From an uncultured Spirochaetia bacterium (GTDB taxonomy: Bacteria > Spirochaetota > Spirochaetia > SZUA-6 > Bin103): DNA of 64,000 bases. The stretch is from assembly GCA_958296075.1 (NCBI GenBank), contig CATQHW010000003.1, positions 558,001-622,000 of the forward strand. Reading direction: 5' to 3'. Shown one piece after another: positions 41,509 through 49,860 of this stretch. The translations under genes and the position numbers were made by a program. Numbering within the stretch: the first letter of the stretch is position 1; every line of letters starts with the position of its first letter. The notes under the pieces are model-generated. The model was not told where the DNA came from, searched no databases, and saw nothing but the letters and a program-made list of their open reading frames with translations.

Positions 41509-43125
41509 ATGGCCGCCGGACCGAAAGCCGCCCCGCCGCCGGCGTCTCAGCCGCAGGCATTCCGGCACTGGGCGGACGCCGCCGCCGAACGGATCGTGCG
41601 CACGCGCGGCGAGCGGGACCGCTACGTGCTCGCGGCCGGCATCACCCCATCCGGCGTCGTCCACTTCGGCAACATGCGGGAGATCATCACCCCCGAGCTG
41701 ATCGCGCGCGCGCTGCGCCGGCTCGGGTATGCGGTCCGCTTCATCTACCTGTGGGACGACTACGATCCGTTCCGGAGCGTGCCGGCCAACCTTCCCGGCA
41801 GCGGCTGGGAGCGCTGCCTCGGCATGCCGCTGGCCGAGATGCCCGATCCGTACGGCACCGCAGGCAGCTACGCCGGCCACTTCGCGGGCGTTTTCCAGGA
41901 GCGGATGGCGCCGCTCGGCATCGCCCCGGAGTGGATCTCGCAGGCGGAGCTCTATACCGGCGGCGCGTATGCCGCCGGAGTGCGCACGGCGCTTGCGCAC
42001 CGCCACACGCTGCGCGAGCTGCTGAACCGGTACCGCGAGCGGCCGCTGGCCGGCGACTGGTGGCCGGTGGAGATCTACTGCCGTTGCGGCGCCGGCCTCG
42101 CCGGCACCGTTCCGGTGGAATGGGACGGCGCCGACGCGCTCACCTACCGCTGCTCGGCCTGCGACCGCCTGCGGGTCGCCGATCTGCGCCGCGGCGACGG
42201 CGTCAAGCTCGGCTGGCGGGTCGACTGGCCGATGCGCTGGGCGTACCACGGCGTCGACTTCGAAGCGGCCGGCAAGGACCACCACTCCGCCGGCGGTTCC
42301 TGGGACACCGCCGTGCCGATCGCGCGCGAGGTGTTCGGCGTCGCGCCGCCGGCCACGCTCAAGTTCGACTGGATCAACGTCCGCGGCGCCGGCACCATGG
42401 CGTCTTCGAGTGGCCGGTTGATCTCGGTCGCCGACGCCCTGGCGGTCTATCAGCCGGAGGTGGTCCGCTACCTGTTCGCGCGCACCCGTCCGGACCGCGA
42501 GTTCGAGATCTCCTTCGACCTCGACGTGCTGAAGACCTACGAGGACTACGACCGCGCCGGGCGGATCTATCGCGGCGCGGAGCCTGCGGCGGAGGCGCGG
42601 CGCGCCCGCGAGGGGCGGGCGATCGAGCTGAGCGAGGTGGCGTCCGGCCGTCCGGTCCCGGCCGGGCAGGCGGCGGTCTCGTTCCGCCATCTGTGCAACC
42701 TGCTGCAGATCGGCGACGGCGACATCGACCGGGTGGTCGACGGCCTGCCGGCCGGCGGCCGGCAGCGCGCCCGCGCGCAGTGCGCCTGGCATTGGATCAC
42801 CACGCACGCACCCGAGGGGTTCCGCTTCCGACTCCGCGCTGCCGATGCGCCGCCCGCGCCGGTCAGCGCGCCGGTGGCCGCCGCCGCCGCCGGCCTGCGC
42901 CGGCAGCTTGCCCGGCCGGCCGGCTGCGCGCCGCCCGACCCGAAGGCGCTGCACCGGGCGATCTACGACCTGGCCGCCGCGCACGGCCTGGAGGCGCGGG
43001 AGCTGTTCGTGGAGCTCTACCGGATCCTGATCGACAAGGATCGCGGCCCCCGGCTGGCCGAGTTCATCCTCGCCACCGGCGTCTCCCGCATCGACGCGCT
43101 GCTCGCCAACGTCACGGTGCGATGA
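41509..43125 (+). CDS. lysK: Lysyl-tRNA synthetase, class I
   Basis: A 538-residue class I enzyme. The HIGH-type motif is AGITPSGVVHFGNMRE and the KMSKS-type motif is GAGTMASSSGRLISV. A zinc-like Cys cluster (YCRCGAG, YRCSACDRL) lies between them, as in this family. It is unrelated to the common class II LysS. Class I LysRS is typical of archaea and spirochaetes and a minority of other bacteria, which supports the spirochaete placement. TATACT ends 6 nt before the ATG. Its stop overlaps the rpiA start (43122-43125). Confidence 0.93.
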   Translation: MAAGPKAAPPPASQPQAFRHWADAAAERIVRTRGERDRYVLAAGITPSGVVHFGNMREIITPELIARALRRLGYAVRFIYLWDDYDPFRSVPANLPGSGWERCLGMPLAEMPDPYGTAGSYAGHFAGVFQERMAPLGIAPEWISQAELYTGGAYAAGVRTALAHRHTLRELLNRYRERPLAGDWWPVEIYCRCGAGLAGTVPVEWDGADALTYRCSACDRLRVADLRRGDGVKLGWRVDWPMRWAYHGVDFEAAGKDHHSAGGSWDTAVPIAREVFGVAPPATLKFDWINVRGAGTMASSSGRLISVADALAVYQPEVVRYLFARTRPDREFEISFDLDVLKTYEDYDRAGRIYRGAEPAAEARRAREGRAIELSEVASGRPVPAGQAAVSFRHLCNLLQIGDGDIDRVVDGLPAGGRQRARAQCAWHWITTHAPEGFRFRLRAADAPPAPVSAPVAAAAAGLRRQLARPAGCAPPDPKALHRAIYDLAAAHGLEARELFVELYRILIDKDRGPRLAEFILATGVSRIDALLANVTVR

Positions 43126-43850
43126 GCGGCTCCCTCAAGGCGGAGATAGCGCGCGTGGCGGTAGCGTCGCTGGTCCGCGACGGCCAGCGCCTGGGGCTGG
43201 GATCGGGCTCCACCGCGCTGGAGGTGATCCGCCGCGTCGGCGCCGAGGCGGCGACCGGACGCTTGGCCGGACTCGCCTGCGTGGCGACCAGCCGGCAGGC
43301 GCAGATCGCCTGCTGGGAGCACGGCTTGTCGCCGGTGGGGCTGAGCGACCCGTCGGTGCGCGGCGAGGTCGACCTGCTGATCGACGGCGCCGACGAGGTC
43401 GATCCCCGCTGGCGGCTGACCAAGGGCGGCGGCGCCGCGCTGCTGACCGAGAAGATCGTGGCCGCCGCCGCCGCCCGCTACGCGGTCGTGGTCGACGCCG
43501 GCAAGCTGGTCGTCCGCCTGGGCTCGCGCCGCCCGGTGCCGGTGGAGGTGGTGCCCGCCGCGCTGCCGGTGGCGCAGCGCGCGCTCGCCGTGCTGGGGCT
43601 GGCGGGGACCGTGCGCGAGGCGGTCCGCAAGGCCGGTCCGGTGATTACCGATCACGGCAACCTGATCGTCGACGCACGGCCGTCCGGACCGTTCGATCCG
43701 CAGGAGGTCGAGGCCGCGCTCGCCGCTGTGCCGGGCGTGGTCTGCGTTGGTATCTTCACGCGGCCGGTCGACGACCTGTTCGTCGGCCGGGACGAAACCG
43801 ACGTCACCCGGTACCGGCCGGGGGAGGATGCACATGCTGAGCGCAGGTGA
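43122..43850 (+). CDS. rpiA: Ribose-5-phosphate isomerase A
   Basis: A 242-residue RpiA interconverting ribose-5-P and ribulose-5-P. LGLGSGSTALEVIRRVG is the phosphate loop, LLIDGADEVDPRWRLTKGGG the active-site stretch and ALLTEKIVAAAA the following helix, all as in the family. It is translationally coupled to lysK (ATGA) and overlaps the bcp start by 17 nt. The length is normal for RpiA. Confidence 0.95.
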   Translation: MSGSLKAEIARVAVASLVRDGQRLGLGSGSTALEVIRRVGAEAATGRLAGLACVATSRQAQIACWEHGLSPVGLSDPSVRGEVDLLIDGADEVDPRWRLTKGGGAALLTEKIVAAAAARYAVVVDAGKLVVRLGSRRPVPVEVVPAALPVAQRALAVLGLAGTVREAVRKAGPVITDHGNLIVDARPSGPFDPQEVEAALAAVPGVVCVGIFTRPVDDLFVGRDETDVTRYRPGEDAHAERR

Positions 43851-44292
43851 CCCGGCGCCCGACTTCTCGCTCCAGGATCAGGACGGCAACACCCACACCC
43901 TGGCCGACTTCGCGGGCCGGCAACTGCTGGTCTATTTCTACCCGCGCGCCGACACGCCCGGCTGCACCAGGCAGTCGTGCTCGGTGCGCGACCACGCGGC
44001 CGAGCTGGCCGCCAAGGGCATCGCGGTCGTCGGCGTCAGCCCGGACGGCGCGGCCGCGCAGAAGCGGTTCGACGACAAGTACTCGCTCGGCTTCCCGCTG
44101 CTCTGCGACACCGGGCACGCCGTGGCGAGCGCCTACGGCGCGTGGGCCGAACGCAAGGTGTTCGGCAAGATCGGGCTCGGCCTGATCCGCTCCGCCTTCC
44201 TGGTCGGCCCCGACGGCAGACTGCGCGGCGCGTGGTCGCCGGTGACGCCGGCCGACACCGTGCCCAACGCGCTGGCGGCAGCCGGGGGATAG
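43834..44292 (+). CDS. bcp: Peroxiredoxin, Bcp/PrxQ type
   Basis: A 152-residue thiol peroxidase. The peroxidatic Cys44 and resolving Cys49 sit in DTPGCTRQSCSVRD, the five-residue spacing that marks PrxQ. DFSLQDQDGNTHTLADFAG is the N-terminal strand and GFPLLCDTGHAVASAYG a later family stretch. GGGGAGG (43821-43827) gives a good ribosome site for the ATG at 43834; an in-frame ATG at 43828 lies too close to it. It is 4 nt before mnmA. Confidence 0.93.
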   Translation: MLSAGDPAPDFSLQDQDGNTHTLADFAGRQLLVYFYPRADTPGCTRQSCSVRDHAAELAAKGIAVVGVSPDGAAAQKRFDDKYSLGFPLLCDTGHAVASAYGAWAERKVFGKIGLGLIRSAFLVGPDGRLRGAWSPVTPADTVPNALAAAGG

Positions 44293-44296
44293 CCGC

Positions 44297-45352
44297 GTGC
44301 ACGCCGCCCTGCTGCTGTCCGGCGGCGTGGACAGTTCGGTGGCGCTGGTACGGCTGCAGGAGGCCGGCGCGCGCGTGACCGCCTTCTACCTCAAGGTGTG
44401 GCTGGAGGAGGAGTTGGCCGGCCTGGGCGACTGCCCCTGGCAGGCGGACCTGGAGTACGCGCGCGCGGTGTGCCGCCGCCGCGGCGTGCCGCTGCACGTC
44501 GTGTCGGTGCAGCAGGAGTACCTGGAGCGCGTGCTGGACTACGTCGTGCGCGAGCTGCGCGCCGGCAACACGCCCAGCCCCGACCTGTTGTGCAACCGCC
44601 ACATCAAGTTCGGGGTGTTCGTCGACGGTTACGCGGCCGGCTTCGACGCGGTCGCCACCGGCCACTACGCGCGCGTGTCGCGCGCGCCGGACGGCCCGCG
44701 GCTGCTGACCGCTCCCGATCCGGTCAAAGATCAGACCTATTTCCTGGCGTACGTGAACCGGCGGCAGCTCGCCCGCGCCGCCTTCCCGATCGGCGACGCC
44801 TGCAAGGCGCGCGTCCGCGCCGAGGCGGCCGCCTCCGGCCTGCCGACCCGCGGCCGGCCCGACAGCCAGGGCATCTGCTTCCTGGGCCGCATCAGCTACC
44901 GCGACTTCGTCCGCCGCCGGCTCGGCGAGCTGCCGGGGCCGATCGTGGAGCGGGAGACCGGCCGCCTGCTCGGCCGGCACCGCGGCCACCACTTCTTCAC
45001 GGTCGGCCAGCGGCAGGGGCTGGGGTTGGGCGACGGCCCCTGGTACGTGGTGCGCAAGGACGCGGCGGAGAACCGCGTCACGGTGAGCCGCACGCCGGCC
45101 GCGCACGCCGGCCGCGCGTTCACGGTGCGGGGCGCCAACTGGATCGGCGGCGGCCCGCCGAGCGGGGCGGCGCGCGTCAAGGTCCGCCACGGGCCGATTG
45201 CGCTTCCCTGCACGGTCATCCCGACCGCCGCCCCGGAACGGGTGGTGGTGCGCACCGGCCGCCCGCTGGCGGTCGCCTCGGGCCAGTTCGCGGTCCTCTA
45301 CGATGGCGACGAGTGCCGGGGCGGCGGCGTGATCGAAGCGCCGGCGCCGTGA
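44297..45352 (+). CDS. mnmA: tRNA-specific 2-thiouridylase
   Basis: A 351-residue enzyme adding sulfur to U34 of Lys, Glu and Gln tRNAs. The N-terminal P-loop is LLLSGGVDSSVAL. Catalytic Cys99 is in NTPSPDLLCNRHIKFG, and the second catalytic Cys194 is in DSQGICFLG. The C-terminal domain has the RHRGHHFFTVGQRQGLGLG motif in two family pieces. The start is GTG. It sits in the run lysK-rpiA-bcp-mnmA-cobA/hemD, and its stop overlaps the next start (GTGA). Confidence 0.93.
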   Translation: MHAALLLSGGVDSSVALVRLQEAGARVTAFYLKVWLEEELAGLGDCPWQADLEYARAVCRRRGVPLHVVSVQQEYLERVLDYVVRELRAGNTPSPDLLCNRHIKFGVFVDGYAAGFDAVATGHYARVSRAPDGPRLLTAPDPVKDQTYFLAYVNRRQLARAAFPIGDACKARVRAEAAASGLPTRGRPDSQGICFLGRISYRDFVRRRLGELPGPIVERETGRLLGRHRGHHFFTVGQRQGLGLGDGPWYVVRKDAAENRVTVSRTPAAHAGRAFTVRGANWIGGGPPSGAARVKVRHGPIALPCTVIPTAAPERVVVRTGRPLAVASGQFAVLYDGDECRGGGVIEAPAP

Positions 45353-46806
45353 GCGGTACCGCCGGCGGCGGGGTTCCGGGGCGGGTCACGCTGGTCGGCG
45401 CCGGTCCCGGCGACCCCGGCCTGCTGACCGAGCGCGGCCGTGAGGCGCTGGCGGTCGCCGACGACGTCGTCTACGACGCGCTGGTCTCGGCGCGGATCGT
45501 CGCCGCCTGCCGCGGCCGGCGCCACTTCGTCGGCAAGCGCGCCGGGGTGCAGGCGCTGCCGCAGGCCGGCATCGAGGCGCTGCTGATCCGCCTGGCCCGC
45601 GCCGGCCGCCGCGTCTGCCGGCTCAAGGGCGGCGATCCGTTCCTGTTCGGCCGCGGCGGCGAGGAGGTGGAGGCGCTGGAGCGCGCCGGCGTCGAGTATC
45701 AGGTGATCCCCGGCGTGACCGCCGCCCTGGGGGCCGCCGCCTTCTGCGGCGCGGCGCTCACGCACCGCGAGCGCTCCTCCTCGGTGGCGTTCTGCACCGG
45801 CCACGCCGAACCGGTGCCGGTGCCGGCTACCGACACGATCGTCTATTACATGGCGGCCGCGTCGCTGGCGCGGGTCGCCGCCGCGGTGCTGGCCGCCGGC
45901 TGGCCGGCGGCCACGCCGGTGCTGATCGTGCGCGACGCCACCCTGCCGCAGCAGCAGAGTGCGGCGACCGACCTGGGCCGCATCCGGGACGGAGCGGTCA
46001 GCGCCGCGTCGCCGAGTGTGGTCGTGGTGGGCGGCGCTGCGGCGCTCGCCGCGGCGGGCGGCGGCTGGTACGCGCAGCGTCGCAAGGTGCTGGTCACCGG
46101 CCTGCGCGCCGAACCGTTCGCCCACCTGGGCGAGGTGATCCACACGCCGCTCATCGACACGGCGCCGGCCGCCGACCGGGCCGCGCTGCGGCGCGCGATC
46201 GGCCGCCTGGGCGCCGGCCCGGCCGCTTTCGACCACGTCGCGTTCGCCAGCCGCCCGGCGGTCGAACACTTCACCCGCGAGTTGCTCGACGACGGCCGCG
46301 ACGCGCGCGCCCTGGCGGGCGTCGCCATCGCCGCGGCGGGCGCCGCGATCGCCGCGGCGCTCGCTCGCTTCGGCCTGCGCGCCGACGTGACCGGCGACGG
46401 ATCGGGCGCCGGCGGGCTGGCGGCCGCCTGCGCCGCCGCCGGCGTGCGCGGCGCCCGCATCCTGCTGCCGGCCTCCGACCTGACCCGCCCCGCGCTGGCC
46501 GGCCGCCTGCGCGCGGCCGGCAACGAGGTGGAGGTGGTCACCTGCTACCGCACCGTGCCGCGGCCCGACCCGGTGCGGGAGGAGCTGGCCGGCATCGACG
46601 CCGCCGCCTTCTCCTCGCCGTCCGGCGTGGCCGCCTTCCGCGCCCTGTACGGCGGCGAGCTGCCGGACGGCCTGGAGCTGCTCGCCCTGGGCGAGCTGAC
46701 CGCGCAGGCGGTTCGCGGCGCCTACCCGCGCCGCGCGGTGCGCGTCCTCAGCGGATCAGCCGCTCCAGGAGCGCGCGGTCGCGCCGCCAGTTGCGCTGCA
46801 CCTTGA
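45349..46806 (+). CDS. Uroporphyrinogen-III C-methyltransferase / uroporphyrinogen-III synthase fusion
   Basis: A 485-residue bifunctional tetrapyrrole enzyme. The CobA half (about 1-245) has VTLVGAGPGDPGLLTERG, VCRLKGGDPFLFGRGGEEVE and IPGVTAALGAAA, the SAM-binding signatures. The HemD half (about 245-480) has RKVLVTGLRAE, FDHVAFASRPAVEHF, RILLPASDLTRPALA and IDAAAFSSPSGVAAF. Start GTG 45349 overlaps the mnmA stop. The two activities are consecutive steps to sirohaem and cobalamin precursors. The last 59 nt overlap the convergent era gene. Confidence 0.9.
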   Translation: MSGTAGGGVPGRVTLVGAGPGDPGLLTERGREALAVADDVVYDALVSARIVAACRGRRHFVGKRAGVQALPQAGIEALLIRLARAGRRVCRLKGGDPFLFGRGGEEVEALERAGVEYQVIPGVTAALGAAAFCGAALTHRERSSSVAFCTGHAEPVPVPATDTIVYYMAAASLARVAAAVLAAGWPAATPVLIVRDATLPQQQSAATDLGRIRDGAVSAASPSVVVVGGAAALAAAGGGWYAQRRKVLVTGLRAEPFAHLGEVIHTPLIDTAPAADRAALRRAIGRLGAGPAAFDHVAFASRPAVEHFTRELLDDGRDARALAGVAIAAAGAAIAAALARFGLRADVTGDGSGAGGLAAACAAAGVRGARILLPASDLTRPALAGRLRAAGNEVEVVTCYRTVPRPDPVREELAGIDAAAFSSPSGVAAFRALYGGELPDGLELLALGELTAQAVRGAYPRRAVRVLSGSAAPGARGRAASCAAP

Positions 46807-47602
46807 CGCGCAGGTCGAGCCGCGCCGGCAGCCCCAGCACCGCGCTCAGCTCGGCCTGCGCGCCGCTGCGGATGGCGGCGATGCGCCGCCCTCGCTCACC
46901 GATCACGATCCCCTTCTGCGACTCGCGCTCGACGTTGAGGAAGGCGCGGATCCAGACGCCGCGCGGGCCGGTCTCCAGGTCCGCCACCGCCACGTAGATC
47001 GCCTGCGGCAGATCTTCGCGCGTGGCGCGGATGGCGTGGCTGCGGATCACCTCGCCAACCCGCAGCGCCTGCGGCTGATCGGTATAACGGTCGTCCGCGT
47101 ACATCGGCGGGCCGACCGGGCTGAGCGCGATGAGCCGTTCGACCAGCTCCTCCACACCGTCGCCGCGCACCCCCGAGACGCGGTGCACGGGGCATCCGGC
47201 CAGCGCCGGAGGAACGGCGCCGGCGCCGCCGCGCCCCGCCGCCGCCGGCCGGTCGGCCTTGCCGAGCGCCACGACCACGGCGCCGTCGAAGCCGCGCGCC
47301 AGCGCGACGATGGCGTCCTCTTCCGCACCGCCGGCGCGCGACGGATCGATGACCGCCAGCGCCACGTCGACCTCGCGCAGCGTGGCGGCGGTGAGCGCCT
47401 GCAGGCGGGCGTCGAACGGCCGCGGCGAATCCTGGAAACCGGGCGTGTCGATCAGCAGAAGTTGGCCGCCGGGGCGGGTGGCGATGCCGCGGATGCGCGA
47501 TCGCGTGGTCTGCGGCGACGGCGCGACGATCGTCAGGTCGTGCCCGCACATGCGGTTGATGAGCGTCGACTTGCCGGCCGACGGCCGGCCGATCACCGCC
47601 AC
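46748..47602 (-). CDS. era: GTPase Era
   Basis: A protein of about 284 residues linking 16S rRNA maturation and cell cycle. G1 is GRPSAGKST, G3 is IDTPGF, and the C-terminal KH domain has GIVIGERGRRIAAIR. The G4 position reads LGKADR instead of NKxD, an unusual loss of the guanine-specificity Asn. The GTG at 47602 leaves almost no residues before the P-loop strand, so the true start could lie a little upstream, inside the end of the TetR gene. No other start is obvious. The 3' end overlaps the convergent cobA-hemD. Confidence 0.88.
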   Translation of the reverse strand: MAVIGRPSAGKSTLINRMCGHDLTIVAPSPQTTRSRIRGIATRPGGQLLLIDTPGFQDSPRPFDARLQALTAATLREVDVALAVIDPSRAGGAEEDAIVALARGFDGAVVVALGKADRPAAAGRGGAGAVPPALAGCPVHRVSGVRGDGVEELVERLIALSPVGPPMYADDRYTDQPQALRVGEVIRSHAIRATREDLPQAIYVAVADLETGPRGVWIRAFLNVERESQKGIVIGERGRRIAAIRSGAQAELSAVLGLPARLDLRVKVQRNWRRDRALLERLIR

Positions 47603-47636
47603 GGCGCCGCTGCGGTGCGGACCGGCGGCGCCCGCG

Positions 47637-48413
47637 CTACCGATCGCGAACCTCCCGCGCGCGCGCCTGCCGCCGCTGCCGGCGCCGGCCGCCGGCAGCG
47701 GCGCCTTCGTCCGGGCCGCCTTCGTCCGCGCCGCTTCCCGCCGCGCGGCCGAGGTCGAGCGGCTCGGCGTGGAGGCGCATGGCGTCCAGGCGGTTGACCC
47801 GGCCGCTCAGGGTGAGCCGGCGGCGCAGCCCCCGCTCCATCAACAACAGCACGTCCTGGGTCAGTTCCTCGATGCGGTCGTTGCCGATCTCCGCCAACAG
47901 CGCGCCGTAGACCGACACCAGCAGGCGGCGCGCGTCGTGGTACCGGCCGACGCGGAAGGTGCGGCGGCGGCTGCCGTCCGACAGGATGGCGTCGATCATT
48001 TCGCCGACCGCCGCCAGCAGCCGGCGGCGGCGCCGGTCGCGCTCCTCCGGCGACGGGTAGCCGAAACGGCGCGCGCCGGTGAGCACGCCGAGCAGCAGCG
48101 GGTTGCCGCGCAGCCCCAGGGTGATGAACCGGTACAGCGCCTTGAGCTGGTTCATCGGGTTCTTGAACCGGGCGATCACCTGCCGCGCCTGCCGGATCCC
48201 CTGCTCGGCGGCGCGGTCCAGGATTACGCCGAAGAAGGTCTCCTTGTCCGGGAAGTGGTTGTAGAACGAGCCGGTCGAAACGCCCACGGCGTCGGCGACC
48301 TCGGCTATCGTCACGCCGCGGTAGCCGTGCTCGGCGAACAGGCGCTCGCCCGCCTGCAGAAGTTGCTCGCGGCGGCCCTTGCGGCGGGGCGCGGCTGCGG
48401 ACGCCTCCAGCAT
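47637..48413 (-). CDS. TetR-family transcriptional regulator
   Basis: A 258-residue regulator. The N-terminal helix-turn-helix (about 15-60) reads RREQLLQAGERLFAEHGYRG, then TIAEVADAVGVSTGSFYNHF. The ligand domain is all-helical and the last about 40 residues are low-complexity Gly/Ala/Arg. It diverges from the alpha-oxoamine synthase gene over a 205-nt spacer, the standard place for a TetR operator, so it probably controls that gene and itself. A TAATAT box lies 9 nt before its start. The ligand is unknown. Confidence 0.88.
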   Translation of the reverse strand: MLEASAAAPRRKGRREQLLQAGERLFAEHGYRGVTIAEVADAVGVSTGSFYNHFPDKETFFGVILDRAAEQGIRQARQVIARFKNPMNQLKALYRFITLGLRGNPLLLGVLTGARRFGYPSPEERDRRRRRLLAAVGEMIDAILSDGSRRRTFRVGRYHDARRLLVSVYGALLAEIGNDRIEELTQDVLLLMERGLRRRLTLSGRVNRLDAMRLHAEPLDLGRAAGSGADEGGPDEGAAAGGRRRQRRQARAREVRDR

Positions 48414-48618
48414 AGCGGATGAATATTACGTTCAGATGTTCAATGCGGCTACCGCCCGATCCGCAGGAGATTTACCGGCCGCGGGCGCGAAAGGGGGCCG
48501 TCAGGCAATCCCCGGCCGGCCGGCCCCCACGCCGCCCGCCGGCGGCGATTGTCCGGCGCGGCGCGGACCGGTAAGGATGCCGCCCCATGATGAGCCATCT
48601 GCCCCTGAGCGACACGCC
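48414..48618. promoter_or_regulatory. Divergent TetR / oxoamine-synthase spacer
   Basis: The spacer is AT-rich at its TetR end (48421-48445) and GC-rich towards the synthase gene. TAATAT (complement of 48423-48428) is the probable -10 for tetR. An imperfect palindrome GAATATTACGTTC (48421-48433), followed by a second TTCA at 48440-48443, is the best operator candidate. No recognisable -35/-10 pair was found for the rightward gene. Confidence 0.3.
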
Positions 48619-49860
48619 ATGACCGATCTGTTCGCCAAGTGTCACGGCGACGGCGGGTACTTCGGCCGCTTCCGGACCGCCGGCGACCGGTACTTCTCGC
48701 AGCCGATCCTCGACTCCGCGCCCGGCCCGCACATGGTGTTCCAGGGCCGGCCGGTCATCATGTGGTCGGTCAACAGCTACCTCGGTCTGACCGGCAACGA
48801 GCGCATCCGCGAGCGGGCGCGCGGGGCGCTGGAACGCTACGGCACCTGGTCGCCGATGGGATCGCGCATGCTCACCGGCAACACGCCGGCGCACGTCGAA
48901 CTGGAGGAGCGGCTGGCCGCCTACTGCGGCAAGGAAGCCGCGGTGCTCTTCAACTACGGCTATCTGGGCGTGGTCGGCACCATCTCCGCGCTGATCGGAC
49001 CGCAGGACGAGGTCATCATCGACAAGCTGTCGCACGCGTCGATGATCGACGGCGCGGTGCTGGCCATGGCCGGCCGCCGCTTCCGGCCGTTCCGGCACAA
49101 CGACCTCGACAGCCTGGAGCGGCAGCTCGCCGCTTCCGCCAAGCGCGAGCGCGGCGGCACCCTGGTGGTGGTCGAGGGGGTCTACGGCATGCGCGGCGAC
49201 TTGGCCGACCTTCCCGGCATCTGCGGCCTGGCCAAGCGCTACGGGGCGCGGGTCTACGTGGACGACGCGCACGGCTTCGGCGTCATGGGCGCGACCGGCC
49301 GCGGCACCGGCGAGCACTTCGGCGTCCAGGAGGAGATCGACCTCTACTTCGGCACCTTCGCCAAGGCGTTCGCGGCGATCGGCGGCGTGACCGCTGGCGA
49401 GCGGACGGTGTGCGACTACGTCCGCTACAACGCCCGCACCAACGTGTTCGCCAAGAGCCTGCCGATGATTTACGTGGAGGCGCTGGCCGCCACCCTGGAC
49501 GAGATCGAGGCCCACCCCGAGCGCCGCGAGCGGATGTGGCACATCGCCCGGCTGCTGCAGGATGGCCTGCGCGAGCTCGGCTTCGACCTGGGCGACACCG
49601 CCTCGCCGATCACGCCGGTCTACGTGCCGATCGGCCAGGAAGAGACCGGCATGGCGATCATGCGGACGCTGCGCGATCGGTACGGTGTCTTCTGCTCCGG
49701 GGTCACCTACCCGGTGACCCCGCGCGGCGTGCACCTCTACCGCATGATCCCGACCGCCGCCCATACCGAGGAGGACGTGGCGGTGACGTTGGCCGCCTTC
49801 AAGGCGATCCGCGACGGCTTCGGGTTGGACCTGACGACCTGGGAGGCGAAGGCCGTCTGA
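48619..49860 (+). CDS. Alpha-oxoamine synthase (PLP; serine palmitoyltransferase/KBL/BioF family)
   Basis: A 413-residue fold-type I PLP enzyme condensing an amino acid with an acyl-CoA. VNSYLGLTGNERIRERA, PMGSRMLTGNTPAHVELEER and FNYGYLGVVGTISAL are family signatures. The PLP Asp/His are in VYVDDAHGFGVMG and the Schiff-base Lys249 in TFAKAFAAIGG. The extended N-terminus and the MGSRMLTG stretch look more like serine palmitoyltransferase-type enzymes than BioF or KBL, but I cannot fix the substrate. There is no bio or tdh neighbour. A TetR gene diverges from it, and apbE follows with a coupled start. Confidence 0.8.
   Translation: MTDLFAKCHGDGGYFGRFRTAGDRYFSQPILDSAPGPHMVFQGRPVIMWSVNSYLGLTGNERIRERARGALERYGTWSPMGSRMLTGNTPAHVELEERLAAYCGKEAAVLFNYGYLGVVGTISALIGPQDEVIIDKLSHASMIDGAVLAMAGRRFRPFRHNDLDSLERQLAASAKRERGGTLVVVEGVYGMRGDLADLPGICGLAKRYGARVYVDDAHGFGVMGATGRGTGEHFGVQEEIDLYFGTFAKAFAAIGGVTAGERTVCDYVRYNARTNVFAKSLPMIYVEALAATLDEIEAHPERRERMWHIARLLQDGLRELGFDLGDTASPITPVYVPIGQEETGMAIMRTLRDRYGVFCSGVTYPVTPRGVHLYRMIPTAAHTEEDVAVTLAAFKAIRDGFGLDLTTWEAKAV

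Noticed and set aside
39745-42984. Minus-strand open frame of 1079 codons
   Set aside because: Only its last 212 codons (APS kinase) are real; the rest is antisense to the methyltransferase and lysK genes.
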